Source: Prevotella sp.
Lineage (GTDB): Bacteria; Bacteroidota; Bacteroidia; Bacteroidales; Bacteroidaceae
Reading direction: 5' to 3'
DNA length: 64,000 nt
NCBI GenBank assembly: GCA_022511075.1
Contig: JAFLSE010000011.1
Location: 17,851-81,850 of the forward strand
In this document: piece by piece, positions 43,012 to 52,376 of the stretch
Layout: every line of letters starts with the position of its first letter
Numbering within the stretch: the stretch's first letter is position 1
Notes under the pieces: generated by a model
Databases searched by the model: none
What the model was told of the DNA's origin: nothing
What the model saw: only the letters and a program-made list of their open reading frames with translations
Made by a program: the position numbers and the translations under genes

Positions 43012-44145
43012 TTATTTTTGTACATATTCCACGCCGGTGTTTGGTATCACCCTTCCTGCACCTACACCACAGTCAAACTTGCGTTTCACTGCACCCGTCT
43101 CGTCATAAATCACGCAATAGCCGGCTCCCTTGTAGTCAGCATATCCATTGCTGCCGATATGGTATGACGTTATAAATACGTTGCCCTTCACGGGGTCTAC
43201 CGAAATCTTTGCAGGATATTCTATTTCATCGCCGTTGCAGAATGTCGTTGTCGTGTTGCTTTCCATGTCGAACACCGTGTATGTCGGTGTTGTGACAGGT
43301 GTGGTGTAAGGTGCGTTAATCATGAAAATCTTGTTGTTGCTCACAGCCATCTCCGTTGCATCTGCACGCTTTGTCACAACGCCGTGGATAAGTTCATAAA
43401 CGCCAGCTCCCGTCTGATTCCAGTTGGCATCGTAAGAGCCTGAATCGAGAATGAATATGCGCCCGTTTACAATCTTCACATCAACGGGATTTGCTATCTG
43501 CTCGTCCTCATAAAAAATAGGTCTCCTGCTTTTAGTTAGGTCAATTCCTGAAATCGACGGCTTTGATGTTTCCGTGAATCCCTTGCCGTAGTTAGAGTTT
43601 GCCACATAGAGATATTTGCCGTCTATAGCCATACCTTCTGAGTAGTTACCGCTTTCAAAGGTGTTGTCTATTTCGTTGGTGAGGGTGTCGATGGCAATCA
43701 CTGCGTTTTGGTATGTTGATACATACACATGTCCGTTGCCAGCCACTGCCTCGCGTGGTTGTGCTGCCTCGCCATTCACGTTGACTTTAATCATTGCCAC
43801 GTTTTTCAATGTCTTTCGGTCGGCAACGAAAATAGTTTGCTCGCCGTTGCCCACGATGTAAATCTTGCTTCCGTAGACCACTGCGTGGTTTGGTGTTGTG
43901 CCGAGTGAGGCTTCGTTTGCAGCCTGATATACGTTTTGTGTTAGTTTCCCAGTTGCATATTCGTAGTAAGTAAGTGAGCCGTCGATACCTCCCGACTTGT
44001 TTCCACTATTGATTACGAACACGCCATCCGATGTTTCTACCGGGTCGATAATCAACTCTGGTCCGTCGTCTGAATCATCGCACGAAGTCAGTCCCAATGT
44101 TGCTGTAAGTGTAGTGATAGCCAAAAGTGAAAAATACTTTTTCAT
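43012..44145 (-). CDS. btuG: BtuG-like cobalamin-binding beta-propeller lipoprotein
   Basis: 377 residues with lipoprotein signal (TLGLTSC, Cys about residue 22) followed by an acidic DDSDDGP stretch of the type that sends Bacteroidetes lipoproteins to the outer surface. The rest is YncE/DUF5074-like: repeating blades such as GVFVINSGNKSGG, NHAVVYGSKIYIVGNGEQTI, GNGHVYVSTYQNAVIAID, DGKYLYVANSNYGKG. In Bacteroides the propeller lipoprotein BtuG sits on BtuB and captures B12 with very high affinity. Its position directly after btuB supports that role here. Affinity is not readable from sequence. Confidence 0.8.
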   Translation of the reverse strand: MKKYFSLLAITTLTATLGLTSCDDSDDGPELIIDPVETSDGVFVINSGNKSGGIDGSLTYYEYATGKLTQNVYQAANEASLGTTPNHAVVYGSKIYIVGNGEQTIFVADRKTLKNVAMIKVNVNGEAAQPREAVAGNGHVYVSTYQNAVIAIDTLTNEIDNTFESGNYSEGMAIDGKYLYVANSNYGKGFTETSKPSISGIDLTKSRRPIFYEDEQIANPVDVKIVNGRIFILDSGSYDANWNQTGAGVYELIHGVVTKRADATEMAVSNNKIFMINAPYTTPVTTPTYTVFDMESNTTTTFCNGDEIEYPAKISVDPVKGNVFITSYHIGSNGYADYKGAGYCVIYDETGAVKRKFDCGVGAGRVIPNTGVEYVQK

Positions 44146-44174
44146 TTCCTTTTTGTTTTTAATTAATAATAACG

Positions 44175-46163
44175 TTAAATTTTATATTTTATTGTCATTT
44201 GCCATGAACGTCCCGGCATAGGATAGAAGCGCACAATCTCATACTGCCTGTTGAAGATATTTTTAATGTCGAGCCGCAGGTCGAAACCTCCCTTTCCCAA
44301 TGCAATTTTCCTGTACGCCGTCACGCCGAAGTCGGTGTAGCCTTTCAGCATAGTGCCCTGATAGTGTTCGTTGTTTGCCCAGCGGCTTGTTGCGAATATG
44401 CCGTTTGCAGAAATGTTCACCCACGGGTTTTCCCAGGCAATCGAGAAACCTCCGCTGTGCTTGGGCGTATATGCTATCTGCTTGCCTTTGTTGTCGTCGC
44501 CATCGGTGTCGTTTTCCACCTTCTGCATCGTGTAGTTGCCGTTTGCTATCAGCGTATGTTTGTCGTTGAAGCGGTGCGTGAGGTTTGCCGTTGCGTCGAC
44601 GCCGAGTGTTCTCACTCTTCCCATGTTTATGTTTGTCCATATAAACATGTTGTAGGGTACGGCTATAATCTTGTCTTTCACGTTGTTATAGTAGCCGTCT
44701 GCCGTCAGCGTGAGGCTCGATCCTCTGCCGTAGTCGTGCTGCCAAGTCAGTCCGAGGTTGAACTGGTTTGTGCGCTCTGGCTTCAGGTTGGTGCTACCGT
44801 AGTGCTCGTAGTATAGTTCGTTGAACGACGGCGAGCGGAAGATGTCCTTGTATGATGCCCTTGCATACAGTTTTTCATCGGCGAGCAACTGCCAGTTGAG
44901 CGAAATTGATGGTGATACATGCCTCACGTCCTTTGCCTTGTCGCCTCGCCTTGCCCCGTTCAGGTATAGCGAGTGCAGCAGACGAGCCATTGCCGTGAGC
45001 CGCCCCGTGGAGTATTTCGCCGTGAGGCTTTGCAGTATCGTGTGGCGCAGCGGGTCGCGGTATGTCGATACGTCGCTGCCGCTTAGGTTGTTGAAGGTGT
45101 AGTCGGCGGAGTAGTTCATTGCCCATTGCGTGGCAGGTGCATAGAGCAGGCTTGCCGTTGCGTATGCTTCGCGTTGCCAGTATTGGTGGTCTTTTATGTT
45201 GTTGGGGTAGGAGGGGTCTTCGTAGTCCGCCATTGTGTAGTTGAACTTTGCCGTGGCTGCCATTCGCAGCTTCTCCGTAAGAGTGCCCCGCCAGTTTAGT
45301 TGCGTAAAGAAGTTCTGGTCGCGCATCTTCTCCCTGCTCTCGTTCACGTAGTAGTGTACCATTCCCGGCAGTTGTCGCGAATTGTCGTAGTAATACGCCT
45401 TCAGCCACAGCAGATGCCCCGTGGCAGGCTTGTACGTTACGTTTGCCTCGGCGTGTCCAGAGTTCATGCGGTTGTGGTTGCGGCGGTCCTTCACTTCCTG
45501 CGCCACGTTCATTATCGTGTAGGGATAGTTGTTTTTAGTATATATGTAGTCGCCCGTCAGACTGAAGCCGAATTTCTCCGATATGTTCTTTTCAAGTCTG
45601 ATGAAAGGATTTGTGTAACCCCACGAGCCGACCTTCATTTGAGCCACGGCGTGCATATCGGTGTCGTCGGTGGGCGGTGTTGCCGTGTTTATGTGTAGTG
45701 CCGCTGCCGCCGCCGCGTTCTTCGCCGGCATGAAGATGTCGTCGTTGTCGCCCACCACCAATGAGAGTTCCGCCACGTCGTTGAGCGTATACCGCGACAC
45801 GTCTATCTGCCCCGTCTGGCAGTCGCTCAGTGCCACTCCGTCATACACCACTGCGGTGTGCTGCGCCCCGAAACCTCTCACGCTCACGGTCTTCAATCCC
45901 CCTGCGCCGCCATAGTCGCGCAGCGTAACTCCCGGCAGCTTGTGCAGTGCGTTTCCTATGTCAGTAATGCCAAGTCTTGCCATGTTCTCCGTAGACAGTG
46001 TGTATTTCGGGGCGGTGCTCACAAAGTCGCGCCCACGCAGCACTCCTTTCACATCGACGCTCTTCAATGTGTCCTCAATCGCTACCTTGTCAATATCCTG
46101 TCCGTGCAGCGACACGTACAATACCACCGCACAGGTGGTTGTAAACAATCGTTTTGCTTTCAT
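44175..46163 (-). CDS. btuB: TonB-dependent vitamin B12 outer-membrane receptor
   Basis: 662 residues with a signal peptide (FTTTCAVVLYVSLHGQ), a plug domain (MARLGITDIGNALHKLPGVTLRDYGG, VSVRGFGAQHTAVVYDGV) and a 22-strand barrel ending in PMPGRSWQMTIKYKI, with the aromatic terminal region used by the Bam machinery. It is the first gene after the cobalamin riboswitch. Paired with the BtuG-like lipoprotein, it should import B12 or other corrinoids using TonB energy. Confidence 0.92.
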   Translation of the reverse strand: MKAKRLFTTTCAVVLYVSLHGQDIDKVAIEDTLKSVDVKGVLRGRDFVSTAPKYTLSTENMARLGITDIGNALHKLPGVTLRDYGGAGGLKTVSVRGFGAQHTAVVYDGVALSDCQTGQIDVSRYTLNDVAELSLVVGDNDDIFMPAKNAAAAAALHINTATPPTDDTDMHAVAQMKVGSWGYTNPFIRLEKNISEKFGFSLTGDYIYTKNNYPYTIMNVAQEVKDRRNHNRMNSGHAEANVTYKPATGHLLWLKAYYYDNSRQLPGMVHYYVNESREKMRDQNFFTQLNWRGTLTEKLRMAATAKFNYTMADYEDPSYPNNIKDHQYWQREAYATASLLYAPATQWAMNYSADYTFNNLSGSDVSTYRDPLRHTILQSLTAKYSTGRLTAMARLLHSLYLNGARRGDKAKDVRHVSPSISLNWQLLADEKLYARASYKDIFRSPSFNELYYEHYGSTNLKPERTNQFNLGLTWQHDYGRGSSLTLTADGYYNNVKDKIIAVPYNMFIWTNINMGRVRTLGVDATANLTHRFNDKHTLIANGNYTMQKVENDTDGDDNKGKQIAYTPKHSGGFSIAWENPWVNISANGIFATSRWANNEHYQGTMLKGYTDFGVTAYRKIALGKGGFDLRLDIKNIFNRQYEIVRFYPMPGRSWQMTIKYKI

Positions 46164-46199
46164 AAGTCAACGTCTCCAAATCCTGGGAGCAAGTTATCA

Positions 46200-46370
46200 T
46201 TTTTTCAGACGTGGCAGGTCTTCTGGCTTTCCATTGAATCAACGTCTTCCCGCTTTCTTTGGCTTTGTGTTCGCCTTTTGCAGTGACTTTCGTGTTGATT
46301 CCGACAAATGGATTACAGCTGCAGGAACAGCTCAGGTCTCTCACCTGATTCCCTTTCACAAGGTCGTTTT
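46200..46370 (-). ncRNA. Cobalamin riboswitch
   Basis: On the minus strand the conserved core reads AAAGGGAATCAGGTGAGA, then ACCTGAGCTGTTCCTGCAGC and TGTAA, and further on GCCAGAAGACCTGCCACGTC, the box elements of the cobalamin (AdoCbl/RF00174) aptamer. It lies between the promoter at 46397-46428 and the btuB start at 46163. The short distance to the start codon suggests translational control of btuB, with effects down the whole operon. Confidence 0.93.
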
Positions 46371-46396
46371 TCAACTCCCCGTTACCAAATCGGCTG

Positions 46397-46428
46397 CAAA
46401 GGTACGAATATAACTTGAAACAACCAAA
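46397..46428 (-). promoter_or_regulatory. Consensus promoter of the cobalamin operon
   Basis: Minus strand TTTG (46425-46428), 20 bases, TACCTTTG (46397-46404). Transcription would start just before the riboswitch. No other consensus promoter was found within the operon's short gaps. Confidence 0.85.
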
Positions 46429-46439
46429 AAAAATCAATA

Positions 46440-47059
46440 AAATTTGGTTTTATCTGTTAAAAGAACAGCCTCTTTACCTTAAAAATGTAAATCGCCTTTC
46501 TCTCCCTGCCACACATAGTCTCGATTGCCAACGCACTTAACTTCGTTGACCATCGAAACCGCAAGCGTTAAAGGCAAAATGTTACAAAAGTGGTAAAGAA
46601 TGTTTGAGTAGCATATATACGTTGTATAGTCTTATGAAACCACTTGATTTGAATCGTATGAATGTTCGTGCCTCTTACTCTGTGTGGCAAATGAGTGAGG
46701 GAGCGTATGGCTTTAAGACTGATTTCGGCGTGCTTTTTACGTTTGTTTTGTGAATATGAACATAGCGACCAATACTATATAAAGGTGGCTTATTCCCCTC
46801 TCATTGCCGAGGATATGGTTTACCAATGTCGTCTTTCCGCTGCTCAAGTATCATGTCAGCAGCACTGGAGTCTCTTTCATTTGATGATATGATTTTCTTT
46901 TTGTGTTTATTGTCCTATATGCCTGCAAGATTATTAATAAATTTGCAGAACAACGAATAAATTATATGAAAAACTGTAAATTTGTCGACTGTTCCTGCTA
47001 AAAAATAGAATTGCGGCAAATTTGTGCATGGTAGGTATGGTTGTAATGAATTTTATTTG
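46440..47059 (+). other. Gene-poor stretch between the B12 operon and a lipoprotein gene
   Basis: No gene is well supported. A 39-codon frame at 46634-46753 (MKPLDLNRMNVRASYSVWQM, then a Gly/Phe-rich beta-like end) and an open stretch in another frame just after it could be remains of one small gene. TAAATTTG matches at 46938 and 46977 lack -33 boxes. Confidence 0.4.
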
Positions 47060-47067
47060 TATCTTTG
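47060..47067 (+). promoter_or_regulatory. Probable -7 element for the lipoprotein gene
   Basis: TATCTTTG, 61 bases before the start at 47128. No TTTG at the normal distance. Confidence 0.5.
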
Positions 47068-47127
47068 CAGGTGATAGCCGGATATTGTGTAAACAGATAT
47101 AAAAACTTTGATAACAATAAAAAGAAA

Positions 47128-47754
47128 ATGAAAAATTTGTTTTTAATCTCGCTTTTGATTATGGCGGCAGTGTTGTTATCGTGCTCGTCAGGAAAAGGTG
47201 ACAGTCAAGAGGACAAGGCGGTGAGTTACGTTAAGAAGCGCCTGGAGAGGAATACCAAAATGGTTGACTATCAGGTGGTGAAGGGACAGATGCCGATAGA
47301 GATGATGGCAGACGAACTCAAGAGCTATCGCGACATTGTGTTCAAGGCTCGCTTGGATTACAACGCATGCAAGGTGCGTAGCCTTCAGGCAGGCATGGAT
47401 ATGGCTTTGGCAAAGATTAAGGAGTGTCAGGATGGCATAAAGGGCATTGCCGATGAGCTTGCAAAGACACAGGCAGGGGATGAGCACATCTTTGTCTTGG
47501 CTACACTCGAAGAAAAGAGCGTCTTGGATAAAAGGCAGTCAAGCCTCATAGCCGTCTTGAATCCTGAGACAATGGAAATAGAAAAATGGATGCCTGTAAC
47601 CACTCCTGTAAAAAACAATGCCATTATGGTTGCCAATGCCATGAACGGCTCGTTGCTCGACGACGGTATGGACAGCAATGAGAATGTTAGTAAACTTGCC
47701 GATGCAACCGAAAATCCTATTGTAAGATTCATTCTTAAAAGTACTGCGAAATAA
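47128..47754 (+). CDS. Lipoprotein of unknown function
   Basis: 208 residues. Lipoprotein signal MKNLFLISLLIMAAVLLSC, then a Ser/Gly/Asp linker. The mature part is mostly helical with charged coiled-coil character (LDYNACKVRSLQAGMDMALAKIKECQDGIKGIADELAK). No catalytic motif seen and I do not recognise the family. The start at 47128 is chosen because it begins the signal peptide directly; an earlier in-frame ATG would bury it. Stands alone between its own -7 element and a hairpin terminator. Confidence 0.8.
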   Translation: MKNLFLISLLIMAAVLLSCSSGKGDSQEDKAVSYVKKRLERNTKMVDYQVVKGQMPIEMMADELKSYRDIVFKARLDYNACKVRSLQAGMDMALAKIKECQDGIKGIADELAKTQAGDEHIFVLATLEEKSVLDKRQSSLIAVLNPETMEIEKWMPVTTPVKNNAIMVANAMNGSLLDDGMDSNENVSKLADATENPIVRFILKSTAK

Positions 47755-47826
47755 AAAGAAAAAGTCAATCAAACAAATCATCAGAGAAACAATAAATCAG
47801 TATTTGAAAGATAACTTACTATAAAA

Positions 47827-47875
47827 CAGAAATGGGCTACTGAATAAGTCGTAGCTCATTTCTGTATAGATATAC
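47827..47875 (+). terminator. Hairpin after the lipoprotein gene
   Basis: CAGAAATGGGCTAC (47827-47840) pairs with GTAGCTCATTTCTG (47851-47864), with one G-U pair. The T tail is weak. It could also serve the convergent phosphoribosyltransferase-like gene. Confidence 0.55.
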
Positions 47876-47922
47876 AATTTCATTTGTTTGTGTCAACAGG
47901 TATATAGTTCCCTGTTTTATTA

Positions 47923-48726
47923 TTATATAATTTCTGCCATTAAATCTTTTCTTCCGATAAGGCTGAAAATGGTTATTTCGTTGTCTTCATTGAGGATACG
48001 AAGGGTACGGAGAATCTCGTTGAGAGTAGCGCCGCTTGTGGTGACATCATCAATAATCAGAATGTTTTGCTGACGGATATAAGCACAAAGTTGTTTGTCT
48101 TTTTCGTCAGCAAACTTTAGGAAATTCATTATGTAAGGGCGAAAGCGGCTTTTCTTTACGTCTTTTGCGATTGTGAAATAGTCTTTTTGCTGTATGATAT
48201 TAACCATTTCTCTTATTGACTTCCTTACCTCTTCCTTTTGTTTTTCGGTATATCGCGGACGTCCGTTTTCAAGTTTGTCCTCAAGATACTGCTCTTGGAA
48301 AGCATCCATATCAAATGAAATGTTGCTTGGCAGTGATTTCACTAATTCCATTTTCCGCAGTAAGGGTTGTGCAAAACGGTATATATAGCGAAGCATATAC
48401 TGATTGACCTTGCTCGATGATTCAGGCATTACAACGAGATTGTAGTTATATAGGTTGATGCAGCTGTTGAGATTATCAATAGCTTTCTTTATGAATTGCG
48501 TTAAGTCAGGATTGTCTTGCAGCGAATCAGGGAATTTCATATGCTTGATGAATGCCGTGCGTACATTGCCGCCTACATTCTCGCCAAACTCATATCCATA
48601 ATAGAAACATTTACCAAAAGCCTCCACTTGGTAGCCACTGCCTGTGAGGCTTATAATATCATCTGCTCCGTCGTGTTCGAAATCAAATACGAACTGCTGT
48701 TGATTGCTATCGAATGTTACTCCCAT
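47923..48726 (-). CDS. Phosphoribosyltransferase-like protein
   Basis: 267 residues. The C-terminal third has the PRPP-binding signature ILIIDDVTTSGATLNEILRTL (about residues 225-245) preceded by a Lys/Arg-rich helix. The first two thirds, including VVMPESSSKVNQYMLRYIYRF and a charged helical stretch, do not match a named enzyme. The overall size is near ComF-type proteins but without the zinc motif. It is divergent from the GmrSD-type gene, so a defence link is possible but unproven. Confidence 0.72.
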   Translation of the reverse strand: MGVTFDSNQQQFVFDFEHDGADDIISLTGSGYQVEAFGKCFYYGYEFGENVGGNVRTAFIKHMKFPDSLQDNPDLTQFIKKAIDNLNSCINLYNYNLVVMPESSSKVNQYMLRYIYRFAQPLLRKMELVKSLPSNISFDMDAFQEQYLEDKLENGRPRYTEKQKEEVRKSIREMVNIIQQKDYFTIAKDVKKSRFRPYIMNFLKFADEKDKQLCAYIRQQNILIIDDVTTSGATLNEILRTLRILNEDNEITIFSLIGRKDLMAEII

Positions 48727-48874
48727 ATCCTTTGGATTTTTTACATTTGCAAAGATACAACTTATTTTGCAAAATCATTGACTATTGTTACAAAAAATAT
48801 ATTTATAACTATTTATTTTGGGGAATATGAGCAAAAAAAACAGTGAAATTGAACAAGATGGTTAAAAAACATTG

Positions 48875-48882
48875 TAACTTTG
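48875..48882 (+). promoter_or_regulatory. Probable -7 element for the GmrSD-type gene
   Basis: TAACTTTG, about 50 bases before the start at 48935. The -33 box is not consensus. Confidence 0.5.
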
Positions 48883-48934
48883 CAGCGATGTATAATTATT
48901 GTAGTTAAATAAAAAGAATAAAAATAAGATTTAT

Positions 48935-50743
48935 ATGGCAAAAGAAATTGAACCCAAACTCCAAACTATAGGAGTTTACCTTAAAAAGACTGATATTTTC
49001 CGTATACCAGAATATCAGAGAGCATATTCGTGGAATATATCAAATTGTGATAAACTTTGGCAAGATATAGAAGCATATATCGCTCAAGATGCAGAAGATC
49101 CATATTTCTTTGGCACTATTATTATTGACTGCTCTATGAATGGTTATTTAAATCTAATAGACGGACAGCAGAGAACAACAACATTCCTATTGCTTCTTAA
49201 AGCTATGCACTTGCGTATTGTTGAAGTCTTAAATATAATGCCAAACACAGATGAAGCTGCTGGGCTAAAGAGAAGCTTACAGCAGAGCTTGGATTCTATC
49301 TTTGAAATATTATATCGTGCTGATGTAAGAAAGCAAATTGAGATTGAAAAGGATTGGATGAAGGCTCAAGGCGTTAAGATTTTGGAAAATGAATCTATCA
49401 ATGAGTTACATAAAGACGAATTAAAGAATATAATAGAAGCTCGCACTTTCTCCGAGGCGGAAAAGGCTGTTTATAAGTTTCCTCGAAAACAAAAAGATAA
49501 TAAGTATACAAACTTTTTCCGTAATTTCAAATCTTTCTATGAAAAACTTCATTCTTACCAAGAGTCTAACCTTGACGTATTAGTTAATGGTTTTTTGAAT
49601 AAATGCCAAATCATAGAAATTAAAAGTTGGCAAATAGAACAGGCTATTACTATGTTCAATTCGTTAAATTCAACTGGTATGCCTTTGTCAGATGCCGACA
49701 TCATTTCTGCCCATTTATTTTCTAAAGCAAACAATAAAGATGAGTTTAAGAAAATATGGGAGCCAATAATATATCAGGCGGAAGAATTAGGTCAAAAGAA
49801 AGTTATTAATATTGATAGTGTGCTCCAACAATTTATGTATATAAACCGAGCAAATGAACATCAATATGCAGAAGGAGAACTAACGACTCCTGGTGTACGG
49901 AAATATTATACAGTCCTATATCCATCACTCTTGGAAAAGCCTATAGAGCTATGCAATAAATTCAATAGGATTCTTAGAATTTGGAATACAATTCAAGAGT
50001 TTCCAGTCACAAAGCTTTTGCTAAAATTCAATGAAAACTTTAAGCTCTTTCTCATTTCATATCTTTTCAGAATTCCTGAAGAGGAAATACTGGAGCAGAA
50101 CATCACTCCAATTATGGAATGTCTGCTTAGATTGTTCGCACTTCTTGAGGTTGGAGATTATGGCTTTTCATCACGCTATTTTAAAACGTTTCTTTTTAAT
50201 GAGAATTTCAAATTAGTTGATTCTAACTATCCAATCGAGTCGATTATTTCTGATTTTGATTCTCATATCAATTCTACATGGAATAAAGAAGATGTACTTG
50301 CAGATATCAAAGAATATGGCAAAAATATATTGGTCTATTTGAATGAATATATTTATTCAAAAGAGCATGGACACTTGTTTGATTTTATTCCCGATAAAGT
50401 AAATGTAGAACATATTATGCCTGCAAGTGGGCATAATATAGATACTGTTCGTATTGATGCTGGAATGACGCAGGAAGAATTTGATGATATGGTCAATCTT
50501 CTCGGCAACAAGATATTATTAGAAGAAGACATCAATAAACACATTGGAATGGATTGGTTTAAAACCAAGAAGGGTACTCTCGTACAGGATAAGAAAGGGT
50601 ATTTAGGTAGTCATTTTGGTATAGCTTCAGCTTTATCTGCCTATCCATCGGATTGTTGGGGTAAACAGGACATTGAAATTGCCAACCAGAAAGCAGCAGA
50701 ACGAATTTGTAATTTCATATTTAACAAGCCACAGGAATTATAG
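48935..50743 (+). CDS. GmrSD-type modification-dependent restriction protein (DUF262-DUF1524)
   Basis: 602 residues. The N-terminal DUF262 half has IPEYQRAYSW (24-33) and the NTP-binding LIDGQQRTTT (75-84). FNSLNSTGMPLSDADII is also typical. The C-terminal DUF1524 half carries the HNH-like VEHIMP (about residue 490) and LLGNKILLEEDINKHIG. Fused GmrS/GmrD proteins cleave DNA with modified (often glucosylated) cytosines and defend against phages. The DNA is AT-rich relative to flanking operons, consistent with transfer. Target modification is unknown. Confidence 0.9.
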   Translation: MAKEIEPKLQTIGVYLKKTDIFRIPEYQRAYSWNISNCDKLWQDIEAYIAQDAEDPYFFGTIIIDCSMNGYLNLIDGQQRTTTFLLLLKAMHLRIVEVLNIMPNTDEAAGLKRSLQQSLDSIFEILYRADVRKQIEIEKDWMKAQGVKILENESINELHKDELKNIIEARTFSEAEKAVYKFPRKQKDNKYTNFFRNFKSFYEKLHSYQESNLDVLVNGFLNKCQIIEIKSWQIEQAITMFNSLNSTGMPLSDADIISAHLFSKANNKDEFKKIWEPIIYQAEELGQKKVINIDSVLQQFMYINRANEHQYAEGELTTPGVRKYYTVLYPSLLEKPIELCNKFNRILRIWNTIQEFPVTKLLLKFNENFKLFLISYLFRIPEEEILEQNITPIMECLLRLFALLEVGDYGFSSRYFKTFLFNENFKLVDSNYPIESIISDFDSHINSTWNKEDVLADIKEYGKNILVYLNEYIYSKEHGHLFDFIPDKVNVEHIMPASGHNIDTVRIDAGMTQEEFDDMVNLLGNKILLEEDINKHIGMDWFKTKKGTLVQDKKGYLGSHFGIASALSAYPSDCWGKQDIEIANQKAAERICNFIFNKPQEL

Positions 50744-50953
50744 AGAGAAGATTTTATGTATTCATGATTTCACTTGGTTACCTCATTGAGCCAGATAAAG
50801 AATACATTATATTATCAATTACGTTAAACAAAGTTAATAGCAACAATAAATAAAAGATATTATAAAGTATGTTTTTACAATAATTACACGTTTTTGTAAA
50901 GTACACTTTAGAATATTGGTACAAAAAAAGCAAATGCCAGGGATAAGATTTAT
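50744..50953 (+). other. AT-rich gap after the GmrSD-type gene
   Basis: No gene, promoter with both boxes, or repeat was recognised here. Confidence 0.5.
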
Positions 50954-50990
50954 TAAAAAAAATAGCCGATGCCTCGCGCACCGGCTATTT
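50954..50990 (-). terminator. Terminator of the efflux operon
   Basis: On the minus strand, AAATAGCCG and CGGCTATTT form a strong stem extended by TGC/GCA, with loop GCGAG, followed by TTTTTTTT. A T-rich tail also follows on the plus strand, so it may work both ways. Confidence 0.85.
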
Positions 50991-51031
50991 CTTTTTGTTG
51001 TGTTGAATTATATAGAGAAAATTTATGGTTC

Positions 51032-52354
51032 TCAAAACTTCATCGGCTTTCCGCGGTAGAACTCGATAAGGGCGGTCTGATAGAGATACTCATACTTGGC
51101 TTGCATGAGGTCGCTCTGGGCTTTCATAAGGTTGTTCTTCGACTCGTTGAACTCTGTTATGGTTGCCTTGCCGTTCTCATATTTCGCCTGCATCAGCTCG
51201 AATGCGTCCTCGCTGCTCTGTGCCGCCGCAATGCTGCTCTGATATTTTGCGTCGGCAGACACTGCGTTGTAGTAGACCTGCTGAATCTCCTTGTATAATG
51301 CCTTTTTTGCGTTGTCGAGTTGCAGACGCTGGTTGTCGCGGTCAATCTCGGCACTGCGTATGCTGTTGCGCGTGGCGAAGCGGTTGAAGAGCGGAATGCT
51401 TAGGTTGAGACCTATCGACTGGCTGAAGTTGTTTTTCAGTTGTCTGCCGAAGCCGTCGGCATCGAAGCCCGAAGTCGTGTAGTAGTTTGTGCCTAAGCCG
51501 CCCGAAAGATAGAGTTGCGGATAGCGTGCCGCCTCGGCAATCTTTATGCTGCGCTCCGTCCCTTGCAGGCGCAGGCTCTCGGCAGCTATCTCAGGCTTTA
51601 TGCCGAGTGCATCGGAATAGATGGCATCTGCCGACGGCAACACTCCTGTAGAGAATGCCGACACGTCTACATCGGCTATGGCAAAGCCTTCGGGAGAGGG
51701 GAGTTCGAGCAGTTGCGAGAGGTTGAGCAATGCCATGCGATATTCGTTTTCGGCTTGTGTCACCGTCAGTTGGCTCTGTGCCAATGCTGCCATCTGCTGC
51801 GACACTTCCGCCTTGCTTGCCTTGCCGTGGTTGAGCATTTCTTTCAGTCGCTCCACCTGCATGGAGTCGATGCCCGTCTGCCTATGTGCCACCGCCACAA
51901 GTTCCTTGCTGTAAACTATTTGTATATATTGCTGCGCCACCTGCATTGCAATGTCGTTCTTTGCTTTCTCAAGGTCGGCGGTCGTTGCGTCAAGGTTGAG
52001 TTGCCCCAGTTTTATGGTGTTCTCTATGCGCATGCCTGTGAACAGCGGAATGCTTGTAGACACTCCAAACGAGGTGTTCGACGTGTTGGTGTTGGTATAT
52101 GTGTTCTCCGCCGTCAGTCCTCGTCCGAACGAGAGGTTTTCGCCCACCGAGGCGTTGAGGTCGGGCAGTCGTGAGTTTTTTGCTGTGGAGAGCTGCAACT
52201 CGCTTTGCTTTATCAGGTTGTCGCGCTGCTTTATGCTTATGTTGTGCGAAATGGCGTGGTCTATACACCTCTTCAAATCCCACTGCCCCTGCGCCTGCAT
52301 GACGGCTGCGGGCAGCAGCATTGCGCACGCTATCGTTGTCAGTCTGCGTTTCAT
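51032..52354 (-). CDS. TolC-family outer-membrane efflux protein
   Basis: 440 residues with a signal peptide (TTIACAMLLPAAVMQAQG). Two repeated helical halves with the family pattern: WDLKRCIDHAISHNISIKQRD, PDLNASVGENLSFGRG, and in the second half YPQLYLSGGLGTNYY and LNLSIPLFNRFATRNSIRSAE. It is the outer-membrane channel for the MacAB-like system encoded just upstream in the same operon. Confidence 0.93.
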   Translation of the reverse strand: MKRRLTTIACAMLLPAAVMQAQGQWDLKRCIDHAISHNISIKQRDNLIKQSELQLSTAKNSRLPDLNASVGENLSFGRGLTAENTYTNTNTSNTSFGVSTSIPLFTGMRIENTIKLGQLNLDATTADLEKAKNDIAMQVAQQYIQIVYSKELVAVAHRQTGIDSMQVERLKEMLNHGKASKAEVSQQMAALAQSQLTVTQAENEYRMALLNLSQLLELPSPEGFAIADVDVSAFSTGVLPSADAIYSDALGIKPEIAAESLRLQGTERSIKIAEAARYPQLYLSGGLGTNYYTTSGFDADGFGRQLKNNFSQSIGLNLSIPLFNRFATRNSIRSAEIDRDNQRLQLDNAKKALYKEIQQVYYNAVSADAKYQSSIAAAQSSEDAFELMQAKYENGKATITEFNESKNNLMKAQSDLMQAKYEYLYQTALIEFYRGKPMKF

Positions 52355-52376
52355 ATTTCGTGTGTCGTTGGTGTTT

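Noticed and set aside
43012..44145. Propeller lipoprotein as a generic quinoprotein or YncE-like protein of unrelated role
   Set aside because: Its place between btuB and btuF under the cobalamin riboswitch makes a BtuG-like role more likely.
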